This document shows positions 6,143-6,250 of a stretch of DNA of 6,250 nucleotides, in pieces; within the stretch, counting starts at the first letter, position 1; every line of letters starts with the position of its first letter. The translations under genes and the position numbers were made by a program. The DNA comes from Planctomycetota bacterium (GTDB lineage Bacteria > Planctomycetota > Planctomycetia > Pirellulales > UBA7805), in contig JAUWIQ010000126.1 of the NCBI GenBank assembly GCA_030605285.1, forward strand, positions 1 through 6,250, read 5' to 3'. The notes below the pieces were generated by a model. It made no database searches. It saw nothing but the letters and a program-made list of their open reading frames with translations, and had not been told where the DNA came from.

Positions 6143-6250
6143 ATGCCCATTAAGCTTGCCTGTCCCCGTTGCACAAAGATGCTCTCGCTTGGCGACGAAC
6201 TGGCGGGGCAGTATACCTTCTGCGCCCACTGTCAGGGCCGCGTCTGGGTC
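6143..6250 (+). CDS. N-terminus of a zinc-ribbon protein (3' end outside window)
   Basis: Thirty-six codons are visible from ATG 6143, 23 bases after the tadC stop. The N-terminus MPIKLACPRC...GDELAG...FCAHCQGRV contains two CxxC knuckles (C7/C10 and C27/C30), which should bind one zinc ion. Planctomycetes carry many proteins that open with this kind of MPI(K/R)-x-x-CPxC leader joined to varied downstream domains (membrane, kinase-like or unknown). The function therefore cannot be read from this end alone. No good ribosome site precedes it; the nearest purine run is GGG at 6133-6135. Its closeness to tadC allows co-transcription, but whether it belongs to the pilus machine is unknown. Confidence 0.8.
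   Translation, partial: MPIKLACPRCTKMLSLGDELAGQYTFCAHCQGRVWV

Overview
This window looks like chromosomal DNA from a member of the Planctomycetota. Three things support this. An FHA domain is fused to the front of a CpaF/TadA ATPase. A truncated protein at the right edge opens with a MPIK-type N-terminus and a four-cysteine zinc ribbon, a style very common in that phylum. Convincing Shine-Dalgarno sequences are scarce. The phylum assignment is inferred from gene style, not from a marker gene. No RNA genes, insertion sequences, CRISPR arrays or phage genes were seen.

All genes lie on the + strand and are closely packed. The left edge (1-387) holds the C-terminal end of an unrecognised soluble, charged protein. 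A 63-base gap follows, with a weak hairpin and a TATAAT box. From about 451 to 6119 there is an apparent tight adhesion (Tad/Flp pilus, type IVc) operon: an unrecognised single-pass membrane protein (451-1500), a CpaB/RcpC-like protein (1542-2246), an FHA-CpaF/TadA fusion ATPase (2258-4225), TadB (4279-5148) and TadC (5172-6119). The right edge (6143-6250) holds the first 36 codons of a zinc-ribbon protein. The longest gap in the whole window is 63 bases.

As a working model, CpaF is the cytoplasmic hexameric ATPase that drives pilin extraction through the TadB/TadC inner-membrane platform. The CpaB-like protein and the unknown membrane protein would form periplasmic connections. The FHA domain suggests that the motor reads threonine phosphorylation. 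The usual secretin (CpaC/RcpA) and the TadZ/CpaE ATPase are not between cpaB and cpaF, where they are often found. No Flp pilin or prepilin peptidase is visible either. The locus is therefore split across the genome, continues outside the window, or is a reduced, divergent Tad system. The most novel points are the FHA fusion with an extra acidic segment of roughly 90 residues in the ATPase N-domain, and the unrecognised protein that heads the operon.
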